DNA from: Competibacter sp963695105
GTDB lineage: Bacteria > Pseudomonadota > Gammaproteobacteria > Competibacterales > Competibacteraceae
NCBI GenBank assembly: GCA_963695105.1
Contig: CAVOGC010000034.1
Location: 1 to 64,000 of the forward strand
Direction of reading: 5' to 3'
Length of the DNA stretch: 64,000 nucleotides
The translations under genes were made by a program, and so were the position numbers. Position 1 is the stretch's first letter. Every line of letters begins with the position of its first letter. The notes below the pieces were generated by a model. The model was not told the DNA's origin, did not search any database, and worked only from the letters and a program-made list of their open reading frames with translations. Positions 35,352-45,109 of the stretch are shown piece by piece.

Positions 35352-36616
35352 CGGCGCGGATCTCCGTCGCCCAGGCGATACAGGGTTTTGATCAGGTTCA
35401 GCATGGCGGCGTCGCCTTCGGCGGCGGCTTCGCGCAGACCGACGCAGGGCGCGTGAAGGAACTTGTTGGTTAGGGTGTGGGCCAAAACGTCGAGCACGGC
35501 GGCCGGGTCCTTGCCCCGGGCGAGCTGACGCCGGGCGCGGTCCATCGCCTCGTCGCGGGCGGCTTCGGCCTGCCGACGCAGGGCAAGGATGCTGGGGACA
35601 CTGCCCTGGGCACGCAGCCAGGCCATGAAATGCTCGACCTGCGTGTCGATAATTTCCTCAGCCTGCTGAGCGGCGGCCTGGCGCGAGCGCAAGTTGTCCT
35701 GAATGATGTCCTTGAGGTCGTCCACCGTGTACAGATACACATCGTCCAGCTCGGCGACCGCCGGATCGATGTCGCGCGGCACGGCCAAATCTACCATAAA
35801 CATCGGCCGATGGCGGCGCTGTTTCAGGCACTGGCGGACCAGCGCCGCCCCCAGCAGCGGATCGGGGCTGGCGGTGGACGCAATGACGATATCGGCCTCG
35901 CCCAGGTGAGCGGGGATTTCGTCGAGGGCAATCGCGTAACCGGCGAAGGAAGCCGCCAGCGCGTGGGCTCGTTCCAAAGTACGGTTGGCCACGATCAGCC
36001 GCCCGACTCCACTCTCGTGCAGGTGGCGGGCGACCAGCTCGATGGTATCGCCGGCGCCGATCAGCAAGGCGGCGCAGCGGGGCAGGTCGGCGAAAATCTG
36101 CCGGGCCAGGCCGACCGCCGCGAACGCCACCGACACCGGACTGGCGCCGATGCGGGTATCGGTGCGTACCTGCTTGGCGACCGCGAAGGCATGCTGGAAC
36201 AGACGCTCCAACCGGGCGCCGAGCGTGCCGGCGCTATTGGCGACCTGATAAGCGGCCTTGATCTGGCCCAGGATCTGCGGCTCTCCCAGCACCAGCGAAT
36301 CCAGCCCGGAGGCGACCCGCAGGATGTGGCGCACCGCCCGCCGGTCGGCGTACCGGTATAGATAAGGCTGCAAATCGCCCGTGCGCAACATATGATAATC
36401 GCCCAGCCATTCCACCACCTGGCGACCATCCTCGTCCTTCAGGCCGCAGTAAACCTCGGTGCGGTTGCAGGTCGATAGAATCGCCGCTTCGCGAGCACCG
36501 CCGCAATCGAGCAGGTCCCGCAGGGCGGCTTGCAGCCGTTCGGGCGCGAACGCGACCCGCTCGCGGACGTTGACGGGAGCGGTTTGATGGTTGAGACCGA
36601 GAGCCAACAGCGGCAT
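35348..36616 (-). CDS. hemA: Glutamyl-tRNA reductase
   Basis: 422 residues from ATG 36616 (MPLLALGLNHQTAPVNVRER); further upstream in-frame starts add non-homologous residues. The catalytic cysteine is Cys50 in LSTCNRTEVY. GEPQILGQIKAAY, LIGAGDTIELVARH (NADPH domain) and the C-terminal dimerisation helices follow. It makes glutamate-1-semialdehyde for haem biosynthesis. It diverges from the TPR lipoprotein gene across a 221-bp region. Confidence 0.95.
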   Translation of the reverse strand: MPLLALGLNHQTAPVNVRERVAFAPERLQAALRDLLDCGGAREAAILSTCNRTEVYCGLKDEDGRQVVEWLGDYHMLRTGDLQPYLYRYADRRAVRHILRVASGLDSLVLGEPQILGQIKAAYQVANSAGTLGARLERLFQHAFAVAKQVRTDTRIGASPVSVAFAAVGLARQIFADLPRCAALLIGAGDTIELVARHLHESGVGRLIVANRTLERAHALAASFAGYAIALDEIPAHLGEADIVIASTASPDPLLGAALVRQCLKQRRHRPMFMVDLAVPRDIDPAVAELDDVYLYTVDDLKDIIQDNLRSRQAAAQQAEEIIDTQVEHFMAWLRAQGSVPSILALRRQAEAARDEAMDRARRQLARGKDPAAVLDVLAHTLTNKFLHAPCVGLREAAAEGDAAMLNLIKTLYRLGDGDPRR

Positions 36617-36837
36617 GGATGCATCTGATCGGGCTAAAAAACGGTGGGATTCTGCGGGATACAATAGCCGAATGACAAGGTCATAGTGCTTTGATGGATT
36701 ATCATGCGAACGGTTGCCCTCTCTAAAATTTCACGCACCGGCGTGCCGCGGCCTGGACGCCGGCGCTCCAGTCTTGCACCAACCCCGTTTCGGGCGGTTC
36801 TCCGACCGCCGAAACCGAATGATAGATATACCCGGCG

Positions 36838-38547
36838 ATGAATAGATTTCTTTTGAAGGTGTTGGGCTTGAGCGGCCTGCTGTTGGGCGGCTGCGCGACG
36901 GTGGTGGACGCGCAGGCTCCCGCCGCTCCGGAATACTCGATCCGACCGGTGCTGCAACCCAGCCCCCGCGCCGAACTGATGTATCAGGTGCTGCTGGCGG
37001 AGCTGGCGGGCAAGCGCGACCGCCTCGACGTGGCGCTAATCAACTACCGCCAGGCCGCGACCGCCAGCGACGATCCCCAAGTGGCCGAACGGGCGGCAAT
37101 GCTGGCGCTGATCATGAAAGACCATGCCGCCGCCCTGGATCTGGCGCGGCGCTGGCAGGCGCTCGACCCCGCCAGCGAACAGGCTCAACAGGCGCTGGCG
37201 CTGGCGCTGCTGCGCAACGGACGCGAGGACGAAGCCACGGTTCCGCTGAACGCGATTCGCAAGGCCGCCCGCGCCAAGGACAAGCAGCAGGGCTTCGCCA
37301 CCGTGGCTTCGCTGTTGAGCCAAATGGACGACAAGCAGGCGGCGCTGCGGGTGATGCGGCAGCTCCGCGACCAATACCCGCGCGAAGCCTTCGCCCAATA
37401 CTACCACGCGATGCTGGCGGCGGTGGCCGGCGAGCGGGAACAGGCGCTGGCCAGCCTGAAGGAGGCGCTGGCCCGCGACCCCAAGCTGGCCTCCGCCCAC
37501 CTGCTGCGCACCCGCATTCTGCTGGATCAGGGTGAAAGGGATGCGGCGCTGGCCGGGCTCGCCAAAGCGGTGGCCGCCATGCCGCGCGACCGCAACTTGC
37601 GGATGGATTATGCCCGGCTGCTGGTCGATGCCGGCCAGTTGAAAAAGGCCCGCCGCGAGTTTGCCATCCTGCTCAACCAGAATCCCAAGGACACCGACTC
37701 GTTATACGCCCTCGGCGTGCTGGCGGTCGAGACCCGCCAGTTCGACTTGGCCGAAGGCTATTTTCTCGATTTGATCAAACGCAATACCCGCCTGGCCGAC
37801 GCCTACTTCGAACTGGGTCGGATCGAGGAACAGCGCGGCGATTACGCCAAGGCCAACGAGTGGTACGAACGGGTGACCAGCGAGGATCGCTATCTGACCG
37901 CCCAAATGCGGATGGGCGTGGTCCTGGCCAAGGCCGGCGATACCACCGCGGTCAACCAGCATTTCAACACACTGCGCCGCAACGACCCGAAAAACAGCAT
38001 CAATCTATATCTGGCCGAAGCCGAAGCGCTGCGCGAAGGGGAGCGCTATCAAGAAGCGTTCGACACACTGGATCGGGCGCTGGCCCTGCACGCCAACGAT
38101 AAGGAACTGCTGTATGCCCGGGCGCTGATAGCCGAACGACTCGACCGCCTGGACGTGCTGGAACGGGACCTGCGCGCCATTCTCGCCAGCGACCCCAAAA
38201 ACGGCCAGGCGCTCAACGCGCTCGGCTACACCCTGGCGGATCGCACCGACCGTCACCAGGAAGCGCTGGGCTATATCGAGCAGGCGCTGGTATTGTTGCC
38301 CGACGATGCCGCCGTGCTCGACAGCATGGGCTGGGTGCAGTACCGGCTGGGCGATAACGCCAAGGCCTTGCAGTACTTGCGACAGGCTTACCAAAAGAAT
38401 CCGGATGCGGAAATCGCCGCGCACCTCAGCGAAGTGCTGTGGGCCAGCGGCCAGCGCGAGGAAGCGAAGAAAATCTGGCGGGAAGCATTGACCAAAACGC
38501 CGGACAGCCCCCATCTGCGCAAACTGCAAGAGCGGTTGGGCTGGTGA
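36838..38547 (+). CDS. TPR-repeat lipoprotein
   Basis: 569 residues. A lipoprotein signal ends LLLGGCATV, predicting lipidation at the cysteine. The rest is helical with many tetratricopeptide units, for example AYFELGRIEEQRGDYAKANEWYERV and LDSMGWVQYRLGDNAKALQYL in shorter view. A homologue commonly sits upstream of lolB in gammaproteobacteria, and here its stop overlaps the possible lolB GTG start by 4 bp. It probably acts as an envelope scaffold; exact role unknown. Confidence 0.82.
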   Translation: MNRFLLKVLGLSGLLLGGCATVVDAQAPAAPEYSIRPVLQPSPRAELMYQVLLAELAGKRDRLDVALINYRQAATASDDPQVAERAAMLALIMKDHAAALDLARRWQALDPASEQAQQALALALLRNGREDEATVPLNAIRKAARAKDKQQGFATVASLLSQMDDKQAALRVMRQLRDQYPREAFAQYYHAMLAAVAGEREQALASLKEALARDPKLASAHLLRTRILLDQGERDAALAGLAKAVAAMPRDRNLRMDYARLLVDAGQLKKARREFAILLNQNPKDTDSLYALGVLAVETRQFDLAEGYFLDLIKRNTRLADAYFELGRIEEQRGDYAKANEWYERVTSEDRYLTAQMRMGVVLAKAGDTTAVNQHFNTLRRNDPKNSINLYLAEAEALREGERYQEAFDTLDRALALHANDKELLYARALIAERLDRLDVLERDLRAILASDPKNGQALNALGYTLADRTDRHQEALGYIEQALVLLPDDAAVLDSMGWVQYRLGDNAKALQYLRQAYQKNPDAEIAAHLSEVLWASGQREEAKKIWREALTKTPDSPHLRKLQERLGW

Positions 38548-39182
38548 AAGCGCCGCGGATGCCGCGTGGGTCCCGCTGGCGTGCGCCACCACTCCGGCTC
38601 GCGGTCCTGATGGCGCTGCTGGTCGTCCTGTCCGGCTGCGCGGTGGCGCCACCTTCCCCATCGACCGCACCAGATGCCTGGGCCGCCCGCCAGTCCACCC
38701 TGACCCGATTGACACAGTGGCAAGCCGACGGGCGCATCGGCGTGGTCAACGGCCAGGACGGCTGGCACGCCAGTTTCCAGTGGGCGCAGCGGGATTCCGA
38801 TTACCGCATCGACATCATCGGCCCGCTCGGCCAGGGGCGGGTCGCGATCCAGGGCGATGGACGCGAGGTTAGCGTCCAGACCCAGGACGGCCAGCAATGG
38901 ACCGCGCCCGACCCCGACATCCTGCTGGAGCAGACCCTCGGCATGCGCCTGCCGGTGACCGGCCTGCGCTACTGGGTGCGCGGCCTGCCGGCGCCGGGTC
39001 CGACCTCCCTCCTGCAAACCGACGCCACGGGCCGGCTGGCCCGGCTGGAACAGGATGGCTGGGTGATCGAGTATCCGCTCTACGCCCCGACCTCCGTTCT
39101 CAACCTCGACCTGCCCGAACGCATCGTCGCCCGGCGGCAGGACATGAACATTAAGCTCATCATCGAGCAGTGGACCCTGTAA
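38544..39182 (+). CDS. lolB: Outer-membrane lipoprotein receptor LolB
   Basis: 212 residues from a GTG at 38544 that overlaps the previous stop (GTGA); ATG 38559 is an alternative start. The lipobox is VVLSGCAVAP. TLTRLTQWQADGRIGVVNG and ASFQWAQRDSDYRIDIIGPL match the LolB beta-barrel. It receives lipoproteins from LolA and inserts them in the outer membrane. lolB-ispE-tRNA-prs is a conserved order, and ispE starts 13 bp before the lolB stop. Confidence 0.9.
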   Translation: MKAPRMPRGSRWRAPPLRLAVLMALLVVLSGCAVAPPSPSTAPDAWAARQSTLTRLTQWQADGRIGVVNGQDGWHASFQWAQRDSDYRIDIIGPLGQGRVAIQGDGREVSVQTQDGQQWTAPDPDILLEQTLGMRLPVTGLRYWVRGLPAPGPTSLLQTDATGRLARLEQDGWVIEYPLYAPTSVLNLDLPERIVARRQDMNIKLIIEQWTL

Positions 39183-40042
39183 ACCCCGATCTCACCGCCT
39201 GGCCGGCTCCGGCCAAGCTCAACCGCATGCTGCGCATCGTCGGCCGGCGCGCGGATGGCTACCATCTGCTGCAAACGGTGTTTCAGTTTCTGGAGCACTG
39301 CGACCGGCTGTGGTTCGAGCCGCGCGACGATGGCACGATCACACGCGAAGGCGAGGTCGTCGGCGTGCCGCCGGAGGTCGATCTGACGGTGCGCGCCGGC
39401 CGCCTGCTGCAACAGGCGACCGGCGTCGGTTTGGGCGCGCTCATCCGCATCGACAAGCGCTTGCCCATGGGCGGCGGTCTGGGTGGCGGCAGCTCCGACG
39501 CCGCCACCACGCTGGTCGCGCTCAACCACTACTGGCGGACCGGGCTGGCCCTGGCGGAACTGGCCGAACTTGGACTGAGTCTGGGCGCCGACGTGCCGGT
39601 GTTCGTGCATGGCCGGGCGGCTTGGGCGGAAGGCGTTGGCGAACGGCTGACGCCGCTGGATCTGGACCAACCCTGGTTCGTGGTGCTGGTTCCGGCCTGT
39701 CAGGTCGCCACGGGCGCGGTGTTCGGCGATCCGGAATTGACAAGAAACTCATCGCTGATCACAATAACCGACTTCATGATGGGTGCTGACGGCAACGATT
39801 GCGCGGCGCTGGTTTACCGCCGCTACCCGGAAGTCGCCGCCGCCGCCGCCTGGCTGGCGCGGCACGGGCCGACACGCTTGACCGGCACCGGCGCATGCGT
39901 ATTCGCCGCCTTCCCGAGCGCCGGCCACGCCCGGCGCGTGCTGGACCGGCTGCCGCCGGGTTGGAAGGGGTTCGTTGCCCGTGGCCGCAACCGTTCGCCA
40001 CTGCACGAACGCCTGACGCGGGAGCGCGCCGCGCCCGCCTGA
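39170..40042 (+). CDS. ispE: 4-diphosphocytidyl-2-C-methyl-D-erythritol kinase
   Basis: 290 residues, GTG start. GHMP-kinase motifs are clear: PAPAKLNRMLRIVGRRADGYH, the ATP loop PMGGGLGGGSSDAATTL, and LGADVPVFVHGRAAWAEGVGE. The C-terminal TGTGACVFAAF is also typical. It phosphorylates CDP-ME in the MEP isoprenoid pathway. It overlaps lolB by 13 bp. Confidence 0.96.
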   Translation: MDPVNPDLTAWPAPAKLNRMLRIVGRRADGYHLLQTVFQFLEHCDRLWFEPRDDGTITREGEVVGVPPEVDLTVRAGRLLQQATGVGLGALIRIDKRLPMGGGLGGGSSDAATTLVALNHYWRTGLALAELAELGLSLGADVPVFVHGRAAWAEGVGERLTPLDLDQPWFVVLVPACQVATGAVFGDPELTRNSSLITITDFMMGADGNDCAALVYRRYPEVAAAAAWLARHGPTRLTGTGACVFAAFPSAGHARRVLDRLPPGWKGFVARGRNRSPLHERLTRERAAPA

Positions 40043-40058
40043 AGCGCCTTCGATTTCT

Positions 40059-40133
40059 TGGGCCGTCGCCAAGCGGTAAGGCACCGGATTTTGGATCCGG
40101 CATTCCCAGGTTCGAATCCTGGCGGCCCAGCCA
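40059..40133 (+). tRNA. tRNA-Gln (anticodon TTG)
   Basis: 75 nt including encoded CCA (40131-40133). The acceptor stem TGGGCCG pairs with CGGCCCA (40123-40129), discriminator G. The anticodon stem CCGGA/TCCGG encloses loop TTTTGGA with anticodon TTG at 40091-40093. The T arm CCAGGTTCGAATCCTGG is perfect. Its place between ispE and prs is conserved in gammaproteobacteria. Confidence 0.97.
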
Positions 40134-40167
40134 TCTTTCATAGAGACCGACAACGGGGGATTGTGTC

Positions 40168-41115
40168 GTGTACGAAGGTCGAATGATGGTATTCGCCGGC
40201 AACGCCCACCCGCAACTGACCCGCGATATCGTCAACCATCTCCAACTACCCCTCGGTCAAGTGATCGTCGACCGTTTCAGCGACGGCGAGGTCATGATCG
40301 AACTGATGGAGAATGTACGCGGCAAGGATGTCTTCATCGTCCAGCCCACCTGCTACCCCACCAACGACAACATCATGGAACTGCTGGTGATGGCCGACGC
40401 CCTGCGGCGTTCCTCGGCGGTGCGGGTCACGGCGGTCATCCCCTATTTCGGCTACTCGCGGCAGGACCGCCGCCCGCGCTCGGCGCGGGTGCCGATTTCC
40501 GCCAAGGTGGTCGCCAACATGATCACCAGCGTCGGCGTGGACCGGGTGCTAACCGTGGACCTGCACGCCGACCAGATTCAGGGCTTTTTCGACATCCCGG
40601 TGGACAACATCTACGCCACGCCGATCGTGTTGAGCGACATCCGCGCGCAGAACCTCGGCGACCTGATGGTGGTGTCGCCGGACGTGGGCGGCGTGGTGCG
40701 CGCCCGCGCCCTGGCCAAGCGCCTGGACGACTCGGAACTGGCGATTATCGACAAACGCCGGCCGGCGCCCAATCAGGCCCAGGTGATGCATGTGATCGGC
40801 GATGTGGAGGGACAGCACTGCATCGTGGTCGACGACATGGTGGATACCGCCGGCACGCTGTGCCAGGCCGCCCGGGCGTTGAAGGAATGGGGCGCCGCCT
40901 CGGTGCGCGCCTACTGCACCCACGCCGTGCTGTCCGGCCCCGCGGTCGATAATCTGCGCGGTTCGGCGCTGGATGAACTGGTGGTCACCGATACCATCCC
41001 GCTGCGCCCCGCGGCGGTCGCCTGTCCGAATATCCGCCAGATCGGCGTGGCCGGCCTGCTGGCCGAAACCATGCGCCGCATCCACCTTGAGGAATCAGTC
41101 AGCTCGCTGTTTTAA
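40168..41115 (+). CDS. prs: Ribose-phosphate pyrophosphokinase
   Basis: 315 residues from GTG 40168 (GGGGGA 7 bp upstream); ATG 40183 is an alternative. The family motifs FAGNAHPQL, DGEVMIELMENVRGKD, PYFGYSRQDRR, VDLHADQIQGFF and the PRPP loop VVDDMVDTAGTL are all present. It makes PRPP from ribose-5-phosphate for nucleotide, His and Trp synthesis. Confidence 0.97.
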   Translation: MYEGRMMVFAGNAHPQLTRDIVNHLQLPLGQVIVDRFSDGEVMIELMENVRGKDVFIVQPTCYPTNDNIMELLVMADALRRSSAVRVTAVIPYFGYSRQDRRPRSARVPISAKVVANMITSVGVDRVLTVDLHADQIQGFFDIPVDNIYATPIVLSDIRAQNLGDLMVVSPDVGGVVRARALAKRLDDSELAIIDKRRPAPNQAQVMHVIGDVEGQHCIVVDDMVDTAGTLCQAARALKEWGAASVRAYCTHAVLSGPAVDNLRGSALDELVVTDTIPLRPAAVACPNIRQIGVAGLLAETMRRIHLEESVSSLF

Positions 41116-41207
41116 GCGCCTTCCCCGCCCACCGAACGGGCGGTCAATCCAAGCGGTGCGCCTGGTCGCGGGTGCGCCGTGTTTTTTTACGACTGGAGCA
41201 CAATCCG

Positions 41208-41846
41208 ATGAGTACCACGTTCGAACTGAAAGCCGATCCGCGCGACAAATTGGGCAAAGGTGCGAGCCGCCGCCTGCGTCGCGCCGGTAAGGTGCCGGCC
41301 ATTTTGTACGGCGGTGGGCAAGATCCGGTGCCACTGCTGCTGGATCAACTGGACCTGATGAATCATTTCAAGAACGAGGCGATCTATTCGCACGTACTGA
41401 CCCTGAATTTGGGCGATCGCACCGAGCAGGCCGTGCTGCGCGACATTCAGCGCCACCCCTTCAAGCCGACGTTCCTGCACCTGGATTTTCTTCGGGTGAT
41501 CGCCGACCGCAAGTTGCGCGCGCATGTGCCGCTGCATTTCACCAACGAAACCACCTCGCGCGGCGTCAAGCTGCAGGGTGGGATGGTCAGCCGCGCGCTG
41601 ATCGAAATTGAAATCGAATGCCTGCCCAGGGACCTGCCGGAATTCATTGAAATCGACTTGGCCAACATGGAGCTGGGCGACAGCGTCCGTCTGTCCGAGA
41701 TCAAACTGCCAGCCGAGGTGACGTTGACCAGCCATATCGACCCAGGCTCGGAGTCGGACGTACTCGTGGTCAGTATTCACCACGCTCATAGTGGCGGTGA
41801 AGAAGGAGAAGAAGAAGCCACTGACGGCGAACCGGCGGCCGACTGA
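41208..41846 (+). CDS. rplY: 50S ribosomal protein L25/general stress protein Ctc
   Basis: 212 residues from ATG 41208 (MSTTFELKADPRDKLGKGASRRLRR), with GGAG upstream. The N-terminal L25 domain binds 5S rRNA; the C-terminal TL5/Ctc domain starts near AHVPLHFTNE. The acidic tail EEGEEEATDGE is typical of long-form L25. The order prs-rplY-pth is conserved. Confidence 0.96.
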   Translation: MSTTFELKADPRDKLGKGASRRLRRAGKVPAILYGGGQDPVPLLLDQLDLMNHFKNEAIYSHVLTLNLGDRTEQAVLRDIQRHPFKPTFLHLDFLRVIADRKLRAHVPLHFTNETTSRGVKLQGGMVSRALIEIEIECLPRDLPEFIEIDLANMELGDSVRLSEIKLPAEVTLTSHIDPGSESDVLVVSIHHAHSGGEEGEEEATDGEPAAD

Positions 41847-41879
41847 GGCCGGCTCCAACTTCCCCAGGCAGGCGAGATC

Positions 41880-42518
41880 ATGTCGGAACCGGCGCCGGCG
41901 CCGCAACTGCTGGTGGGGCTGGGCAACCCCGGCCCCCAGTACGCCGGCACCCGTCATAACGCCGGCTTCTGGCTGGCGGACGAATTGGCCCGCCAGCACG
42001 GCGGCCAGTTCCGCCCCGACGCGAAATACCACGGCGAGACCTGCCGGATCGCACTGGCCGGCCAGGATCTGTGGCTGCTGAAGCCGATGACCTTCATGAA
42101 CCGCAGCGGGCAGGCGGCCGCGGCGCTGGCGCGCTTTCATCGAATTCCACCGGCGGCGATCCTGGTCGCGCATGATGATCTGGACCTGCCGCCAGGCACG
42201 GTGCGGTTGAAACAGGCCGGCGGACATGGCGGCCACAACGGCCTGCGCGATTTGATCGCCCATCTGGGCGGTAACGATTTTGCGCGGGTGCGGCTGGGCA
42301 TCGGCCATCCCGGCGATAGTCGCGAGGTGCTCGATTATGTGCTGCGCCGCCCCCCACACGTCGAGCAGACGCTGATCGAGCAGGCCATCCTCGATGCGCT
42401 GCGCGAGCTGCCGCGCATCCTGGCCGGCCAGTGGCAAAGGGCCGTGCAAGCCCTGCACGGACGGCGGATCGAACCGCTCCCCTCCCCCGCTCCGGCTGGC
42501 CCCGCCGCGAAACCGTAA
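41880..42518 (+). CDS. pth: Peptidyl-tRNA hydrolase
   Basis: 212 residues. GLGNPGPQYAGTRHNAGFW carries the essential His and Asn, PMTFMNRSGQAA and VAHDDLDLPPGTVRLKQ follow, and GHGGHNGLRDL completes the family signature. It recycles peptidyl-tRNAs. The usual ychF partner is not downstream; instead convergent waaA follows after 95 bp. Confidence 0.96.
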   Translation: MSEPAPAPQLLVGLGNPGPQYAGTRHNAGFWLADELARQHGGQFRPDAKYHGETCRIALAGQDLWLLKPMTFMNRSGQAAAALARFHRIPPAAILVAHDDLDLPPGTVRLKQAGGHGGHNGLRDLIAHLGGNDFARVRLGIGHPGDSREVLDYVLRRPPHVEQTLIEQAILDALRELPRILAGQWQRAVQALHGRRIEPLPSPAPAGPAAKP

Positions 42519-42613
42519 AACCAAAACCGCGCGCCGACTCCGGCGGCGCGGGATTGCGGTTGTCGCTGAAGTCGCGAACCCGCTTTCCCGGCTCGACGCC
42601 CCACTGAACCCGA

Positions 42614-43898
42614 TCAGCCGGCCTCTCCCCCAAGGGAGGGCTGGCAAAGCAGCCTCTCAATCAAACCCAGCAACGCCGCCAGCGCGCCGCGATGGCGTTC
42701 CACCACCGCCTGGCCGCGCTGGCCGGTGGTCCGGCGGAGTTCTGGAGCGGCCAGCAGCCGGTCAACCGCCACCGCCAGTTCGCCAGCATCCGCCACCCGC
42801 CAAGCGGCTTCAGCCTCCAGCAGCCGCTCGCCCGCTTCGGTGAAGTTGAACATGTGCGGGCCGAACAACACCGGTAGCCCCAGCAGCGCCGGTTCCAGCA
42901 CGTTATGGCCGCCGGTGGCGACCAGACTGCCACCGACGAAGGCCAGATCGGCGGCGGCGTAGAGCAGCAATAATTCTCCCATGCTGTCGCCGAGAAACAC
43001 GGCGGTGTCCGGCGCGCAGGCGTTTCGCCCGCTGCGCCGGGTGACGGAAAATCCCCGCTGCCGGCACAATGCCGCCACGCTGTCGAAGCGTTCCGGGTGG
43101 CGCGGCACCAGTAGCAGCAGCAATGTCGGCCAGCGGACGCGAAGCCGGGCGAACGCATCCAGGATCGGCTCTTCTTCGCCGGCATGGGTGCTGGCGGCGA
43201 TCCAGACCGACCGCTTATCCCCCAGCAGATCCCGCCGCAGTTGCCCTCCCTGTTCGGGCAAATCGGCTGGCAGCGCCAGATCGTATTTGAGATTGCCGGC
43301 TACTTCGACCCGTGGCGCACCCAATGCGCGAAAACGGGCGGCGTCGGCATCGGCCTGGGCGGCGATCAGCGTCACGTCCCGCAACATGGCGGCGGTCAAA
43401 CCGCGAATCCGGCCGTAACCGCGCGCCGAGCGCGCCGACAGCCGGGCATTCGCCAGCAGCACCGGGATGCCGGCCGTCGCGCACTGCCGCAGCAGGTTCG
43501 GCCATAGCTTCGGTTTCCATGATCACCACCAGCCTGGGTCGGACGCGCCGTAAAAACCGTCGGGTCGCGCCGGGTAGATCGTAGGGGGCGTAGACGTGAT
43601 GCACCCGCTCGCCCAGCGCCTCGCGGACCTGACGGGAACCGGTCAGCGTGGTGGTGGTCACCAGCAGCGGCAGATCGGGATAACGGTCCAGCAGTGCGCG
43701 AATCAGCGGCAGGGCGGCGCGGGTTTCGCCCACCGACACGGCGTGAACCCACAGGCCGCCGGGCGGCGGCGGCGGGACGAGTCCCAGTCGCTCGCGCCAA
43801 CGCCGGCGATGTCCGGCATCCCGACGGCCACGCCCGTACAACCGCAGCAGCGCCAGCGGCAGGATCAGATAGAGCAAACCGGTATAGATCAGGCGCAT
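42614..43898 (-). pseudogene. waaA: Kdo transferase WaaA, interrupted by a one-base insertion
   Basis: The first frame from 43898 gives the membrane-anchored N-terminus (YTGLLYLILPLALLRLYG) and WVHAVSVGETRAALPLI up to VVIMETE. There a surplus base near 43508 (the C in the plus-strand GCCATAGCTTCGG) breaks the conserved ETELWP motif. The second frame continues LWPNLLRQC, VLLANARLSARSARGY and the donor-site GGHNVLEPA to 42614. The total of 1285 bp is one over a multiple of three. WaaA adds Kdo to lipid A and is normally essential, so a sequencing error is at least as likely as loss. Confidence 0.88.
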
Positions 43899-43955
43899 GA
43901 GCCTTGAGCGCTCCTGGCCTCCGATCCTGACCTCCGGTCTCCGATCCCCGTCCCC

Positions 43956-44684
43956 TCACTCGGGCGGCTCCCGAACCCACATCAGGGTCGCGCCGATCAC
44001 CGCCGCCGGCATGGCCAGAAAATTCAGCACCGGGATCAGGGTCAGCAACAGGGTCATGCCACCGAAGCTCAAGGTCCGCGGCCAGTGCCTGCGCAGCAGC
44101 CGGCGCTGATCCCGGAACGACAAACCGCGGTTGCCGAGCGGATAGTCGGAATACTCCAGGGCCAGCATCCAGGCGCTGAACAAAGCCCAGAGCACCGGCG
44201 CGACCACGTTGACCACCGGCACGAACGACAACGCCAGCAGCGGAATCGCCCAGCCGATGAAGTACAGCAGCTTGTTGAGTTCCGCCAGCGGGCTCAGCAC
44301 CAGATCTTTCCAGGTCAATCCGGCCGTTGCTGGGGTTGCGCCCACCGGGTTGACCATTTTTTCGACCCGCTCGGCCAGCAGACCGTTGAACGGCGCGGCG
44401 ATCACGTTCGCCACCACGGAGAAGGTGTAAAACACCACCACCAACGCGGTCAGAACGAACAGCGGCCACAACAGCCAGTGCAACCAGTGCAACCAGTCCG
44501 GCAACCAGCCGGTCACGGCTTGGTCGAGTCGTTCGAACTGGCCGATACTCCACCAGATGCCGGCACCGAACAAAAGGGTGTTGATCAGCAGCGGAGCCGC
44601 CACGAAACCGCGCAGGCCGCTCTTGGGCAACCAGCGCAAACCGGTCAATACGTAGCTTGCGCCGTTGGTCGGGGAAGAACTCAT
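43956..44684 (-). CDS. cysZ: CysZ-like/EI24-domain inner-membrane protein
   Basis: 242 residues from ATG 44684. Four or more membrane helices (near LLINTLLFGAGIWW, PLFVLTALVVVFYTF, FIGWAIPLLALSFVPVVN and LLTLIPVLNFLAMPAAV). ANVIAAPFNGLLAERVE and DYPLGNRGLSFRDQRR match CysZ/EI24. In E. coli CysZ imports sulfate, but members outside enterics are not all proven transporters. A small in-frame duplication gives WLHWLHW. It lies 57 bp upstream of waaA on the same strand. Confidence 0.83.
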   Translation of the reverse strand: MSSSPTNGASYVLTGLRWLPKSGLRGFVAAPLLINTLLFGAGIWWSIGQFERLDQAVTGWLPDWLHWLHWLLWPLFVLTALVVVFYTFSVVANVIAAPFNGLLAERVEKMVNPVGATPATAGLTWKDLVLSPLAELNKLLYFIGWAIPLLALSFVPVVNVVAPVLWALFSAWMLALEYSDYPLGNRGLSFRDQRRLLRRHWPRTLSFGGMTLLLTLIPVLNFLAMPAAVIGATLMWVREPPE

Positions 44685-44702
44685 CGTATTGGAAACCCTC
44701 AT

Positions 44703-45109
44703 TTGGCAAGCGCCGGCATTCGTTTCAATACGCGGCGATCTAAGTTACTATTTCTCTCCAATCAGACGCCGCCACCCCAGGCGAGCAGCGTCGCATTATA
44801 AGACTTGTTGCCGCGGTTCCGACCGTCAGTTCGCACATCCGGCCACTTATCCCGGTTGTCCCGCGGCCACCGCGCCCCCTCGGAGCATGGCGATTCATAG
44901 CGCTCGAGAACACATTGGCAGCCGCGGGTTGCCGTTCAGGCCTCCATTCTCATCCCGTCCGGTGGTGGCGCCCGTCTTCTTTTTCGCTGGCCCATGTCTC
45001 CGCGTCGGTCTGTCCCCGCCGACAATATCCCCACTCTCGACCCGCGCCGCGGTCCCGGAGTCTTTCAAGCCACACTTGTGTCATCACCCACCCCTAAAGG
45101 AGTACAAAC
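44703..45109. other. 407-bp intergenic region between cysZ and mdh
   Basis: No supported gene. It must hold the divergent promoters of cysZ and mdh and a long mdh leader. AAAGGAG at 45098-45104 is the mdh ribosome site. I see no clear riboswitch or terminator fold by eye. Confidence 0.4.
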
